This document shows, one piece after another, positions 36,559 through 39,048 of a stretch of 39,048 bases of DNA (positions are counted from its first letter, which is position 1; the number at the start of each line of letters is the position of its first letter). Source of the DNA: Rhizophagus sp. LPA8_4_AMF. Taxonomy: Eukaryota; Glomeromycota; Glomeromycetes; Glomerales; Glomeraceae. The DNA lies in the NCBI GenBank assembly GCA_021464525.1, contig JADRCO010000289.1, forward strand, positions 1-39,048, read 5' to 3'. A program made the position numbers and the translations under genes. The notes beneath the pieces were generated by a model. It was not told where the DNA came from, did not search any database, and saw nothing but the letters and a program-made list of their open reading frames with translations.

Positions 36559-36612
36559 TAAGTGGGATACCACACTTTAATATAATTATATTAAAGCGTG
36601 GTATCCCACTTA
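36559..36612. repeat. 54-bp near-perfect palindrome
   Basis: Two 27-bp arms, TAAGTGGGATACCACACTTT... and its reverse complement, abut with no spacer at 36585/36586. They contain a single mismatched pair (A in the left arm where the right arm implies G). The arm contains a version of the 19-bp unit repeated in tandem immediately downstream, so the palindrome looks like an inverted pair of those units. Confidence 0.9.
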
Positions 36613-36626
36613 GACTAGGTTATAAT

Positions 36627-36757
36627 ACCACACTATAATCTAAATACCACGTTATAATCTAAATAGTACACTATAATCTAAATACTGTGCTATGATCTAA
36701 ATACAACGCTATAATCTAAATATCACACTATAATCTAAATACCATATTATAATCTAA
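36627..36757. repeat. 19-bp minisatellite, about seven copies
   Basis: Units of exactly 19 bp start at 36627, 36646, 36665, 36684, 36703, 36722 and 36741. The best-conserved half is CTATAATCTAAAT; the first six bases vary (ACCACA, ACCACG, AGTACA, ACTGTG, ACAACG, ATCACA). Degenerate continuations (CGCTTTAATCTGAATAC, CTCTTTAACCT) persist to about 36960. Confidence 0.9.
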
Positions 36758-37001
36758 TAGTTATAACCTAATTACCACGCTTTAATCTGAATACATAACC
36801 TGAATACTACTCTTTAACCTATCTTCTTTCTTTTGATGTTATCCATTTTTATATTCTAACTATCTATTTAAACCTTTCTTGCTATTTGTATTTTTCTCTT
36901 ATGTATGATTTTAGTACCATGTTATAATCTACGCTTTAACCTAATCACCACACTTTTCTTTCTTGTTTCTAATCTGTTTACATGTCAAATTTTATATTGT
37001 T

Positions 37002-37108
37002 GGTGCTGGCCTTCTGTAGCTGTTTGGATACCTGGTTTTAGGTTCAGGGTGCTGGCCTTCTGTGCCTAATTGAATAGATTTTATATTGGGACGCTTGCCC
37101 TTTGCGCC
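37002..37108. repeat. Three diverged direct repeats of a GC-richer unit
   Basis: GGTGCTGGCCTTCTGT occurs exactly at 37002-37017 and 37048-37063. A diverged third copy (GGACGCTTGCCCTTTGCGCC) lies at 37089-37108. Spacing is 41-46 bp. The repeats overlap the 3' end of the minus-strand open fragment listed below. Confidence 0.6.
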
Positions 37109-37415
37109 TATTTGGTTGTCTCTTAAAATACCAAATTGTGGTAAAAAAAATTATGTCAGGTGGTGCAGTAGATCTGTGATTAATTTTGGCCAGCACTATA
37201 CCATAGTTTTGGCCGATCTTTTGGGCATGTGATTTGAGGATCCAGCCTGATGCCATGATAGTGACTTTGTAGTATCCTGGAACTGTCATGGAACTGGCAG
37301 GGAGCCAGAGAGATTCAATTAGTTTACCAGTTTTAGACCACTTATATACAAGCTTGGATGCTAAATTATTATGTCCAAAAATCTGGCTGAATTTATGGAA
37401 TAGTGTTGGCTGACA
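37044..37415 (-). pseudogene. Open coding fragment without start, unrecognised family
   Basis: The minus strand is open for 123 codons between TAA (37416-37418) and the stop at 37044. The first ATG is only at codon 43, yet the codons before it read as protein (FSQIFGHNNLASKLVYKWSK, then LIESLWLPASS). That suggests the true start has been lost. The rest (TVPGYYKVTIMASGWILKSH, then KIGQNYGIVLAKI) is mixed in composition, unlike chance AT-rich frames. Another protein-like piece upstream (GALLAIKWAEDNTQTLGCEI, around 37530-37650) ends in its own TGA. The whole looks like a decayed multicopy gene or transposon ORF. No domain is recognised. Confidence 0.35.
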
Positions 37416-37714
37416 TTATTGTTATTTTACTGCGCTTTTAGTTCTGAGCACTTTCCCGTTACTTTCTCGTAACTTTCTCGCAACTTTTATGTAATTTTTA
37501 AGGAATTGTGTTCAGCCTATTTGATTACTGAGATTGGGTATATGATTTGAGAAATTGGAGCCAATGCCAATTTCACATCCCAAAGTTTGTGTATTATCTT
37601 CAGCCCATTTGATTGCTAGAAGTGCACCATTTTGAAACCCAACTATTACCTATTTATTGTTAGGATGTTATAAGCATATATCCGAGTATATACCCAGACA
37701 CATATCTAGAAAGA

Positions 37715-38117
37715 TGAAGGCTTCTGCCAATTTTTATATAATTGATTACGCAGAAGCCTTCACTTTTAGATATATATCTGGTTGCCTTTCATTTACAATT
37801 TGCTATCCAGGTCTAAGTATCCAATATTTGTCACATATACTCAGGTGCATACTAGCTTACTCTATATATCCACATATATCTGAATACATATCTAGGAGGA
37901 CAAGTCTTCTTCCATTATTTTATATATAGATTATGAAGAAGACTTATATGCATACCTGGATACATACTAGTGTTAGGGTAGTCTCTTTCGGCTTGGCGCT
38001 CTGCTATTTTTATATAATAGATACCGAAGAAGGCTACACCATACCCAAGTACATACTAGTGTTAGGGTATTCTTCTGCCAATATTTTATATAATAATTAC
38101 GCAGAAGAATACCCTAA
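37715..38117. repeat. Cluster of hairpins sharing a 22-nt loop but with different stems
   Basis: Hairpin 1: TGAAGGCTTCTGC (37715-37727) pairs with 37750-37762. Hairpin 2: AAGTCTTCTTC (37902-37912) pairs with 37935-37945. Hairpin 4: TTAGGGTATTCTTCTGC (38062-38078) pairs with 38101-38117. All three are perfect, and each encloses exactly 22 nt. The loops are near-identical (CAATTTTTATATAATTGATT.., CATTATTTTATATATAGATT.., CAATATTTTATATAATAATT..). A fourth copy (about 37976-38040) has a weaker stem with 14 of 17 matches and a recognisable loop (CTATTTTTATATAATAGATA). Each is preceded by CATATCTAG or CATACTAGT. So the loop and flank are conserved while the stem sequence changes with pairing kept. 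Confidence 0.75.
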
Positions 38118-38249
38118 ATGCTACCTATTAAGAATGTGTTTATTTGCGATTTGCTTGTCAACTTGCTATATATTTTTTTGCATCTATCAAAAAAAAATAA
38201 ATTAAACATTTCCAAATTTTATAGAGATATAACTTTTTGAACTAATAGC

Positions 38250-39048
38250 ATGTATACACCAACTAATTTTGACTAAACTGATCACACTGGCTCTCTCACC
38301 CGTTACGACGATGCTGATCCCTTAACTGGTATCCCATCACGCAATAATATCATGGCAGAATATAATAACGGGATGACTGATATACTTCAACAAAGCCTAT
38401 CCAGCAAGCAACCCATATATTTCATGCCTACAGATGTGAGTGATGAAGCCAAATCCTTTTATATTTTACGTATCAGTAGTACTTTAATTAATGAGCAAAA
38501 GGCAATCATAGATATTACAGGCATTAAACCCTTCTTTGATGTTGAAGTGCCAGAAAACTATTCCCCCTCTTTATTTAAAACAATATTAGCATGTATTTTA
38601 TCTGCTACTCTCAAAAACACATCAAAATTTGGGTTTGAGGATATTCGCGTTTTTTCACTTCAAGAATATCATACAGAAAAGAAAGTATATATCTGTGTAA
38701 ACACTTGAAATCTTTTTGATCAGTATAATTCATTAAAAGCAGTTCGAGAAGTTGGTATTCGTACTGCTTCTGATGATCTAACTCCCAAATATTATTATCG
38801 TAAAGTGGCCTGTGAAGAAAGATTACCTCTTTTAAGCTGAGCAGTATTGAGCAACTATTCATATGTATTATCAGTAAACGCTTATCTCTTCTGAATATCT
38901 GTGAATAATTACAGCTCAATAAGCGATGATGAATATAAAAATCCATTAATTTCTTTAACGCTTACAAGGAATTAAATTCTTGTTTTCACATGAGACATAG
39001 AGACATATAGTTCGCTTGGACTAGGCAAATTCCCTACTGCACAGAGCG
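38250..39048 (+). pseudogene. B-family DNA polymerase relic (N-terminal and Exo I region), runs off window
   Basis: A single frame from ATG 38250 to the window end reads as the N-terminal part of a family B DNA polymerase and reaches the 3'-5' exonuclease motif Exo I (DIETYSSLGLGKFP, from 38994; the D-x-E pair binds metal). Protein-like stretches include TGIKPFFDVEVPENYSP, YNSLKAVREVGIRTASDDLT and PKYYYRKVACEERLPLL. The frame is broken six times without a frameshift: TAA at 38274, TGA at 38706, TGA at 38838, TGA at 38892, TAA at 38973 and TGA at 38991. No Trp (TGG) codon remains in the frame. Such polymerases occur in linear plasmids, self-synthesising transposons and large DNA viruses; which of these this copy came from cannot be told here. 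It is non-functional as nuclear code. Confidence 0.65.

Noticed and set aside
37657-38205. Two 90-codon plus-strand frames
   Set aside because: They run through the hairpin cluster; their apparent residues are translations of the inverted repeats.
38611-38946. 111-codon minus-strand frame
   Set aside because: It is the antisense of the DNA polymerase relic, which has clear family motifs on the plus strand.

Overview
The window looks like nuclear DNA from an early-diverging fungus, most likely an arbuscular mycorrhizal (Glomeromycotina, Rhizophagus-like) genome. This is inferred from four things: very high A+T with long homopolymer tracts, protein genes cut by many short introns (about 57-100 bp, GT...AG with CTRAY-like branch sites), large gene-free AT-rich stretches, and decayed transposon genes at both ends. 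Only three protein identities come from clear motifs: a hexokinase, a class I methyltransferase, and a B-family DNA polymerase relic. The other genes are described but not named.

Layout. 1-1066: left-end relic of a hAT-type transposon with a BED-like zinc finger. 1067-5142: mostly empty, with one doubtful ORF. 5143-8798: a nine-exon gene for a 1012-aa secretory-pathway membrane protein. 8995-9480: a CpG/GCGC-rich patch holding a 38-bp GC-rich palindrome. 9481-13831: AT-rich DNA. 13832-14531 and 16572-17426: two tandem paralogues with a CxxCKES motif and one intron each at the same place. 17427-26502: gene-poor, but with a MITE-like element, a striking array of about ten microexon-like units (23.1-24.1 kb), a 72-bp fold-back element and diverged tandem repeats.

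26503-35132 is a compact gene cluster: methyltransferase-like gene (+), tRNA-Arg(CCU) (-), divergent hexokinase (+), a seven-exon multipass membrane protein (-) with a likely GC-AG intron, a head-to-head two-TM membrane protein (+), and a small three-exon gene (+). 35133-39048 is repeat country: fold-backs, a 54-bp palindrome, a 19-bp minisatellite, two decayed minus-strand reading frames, a cluster of hairpins that share a 22-nt loop but have different self-complementary stems, and a B-family DNA polymerase pseudogene that runs off the right end.

Functionally, the genic block is not an obvious pathway. Hexokinase and methyltransferase are cytosolic enzymes. The three large membrane proteins are lineage-type proteins without clear assignment. 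The best candidates for something undescribed are the microexon-like array, the conserved-loop/variable-stem hairpin family beside the polymerase relic, and the hexokinase with substitutions in its sugar-binding loop. All exon joins were worked out by hand from splice consensus and reading frame. No database search or RNA evidence was available.
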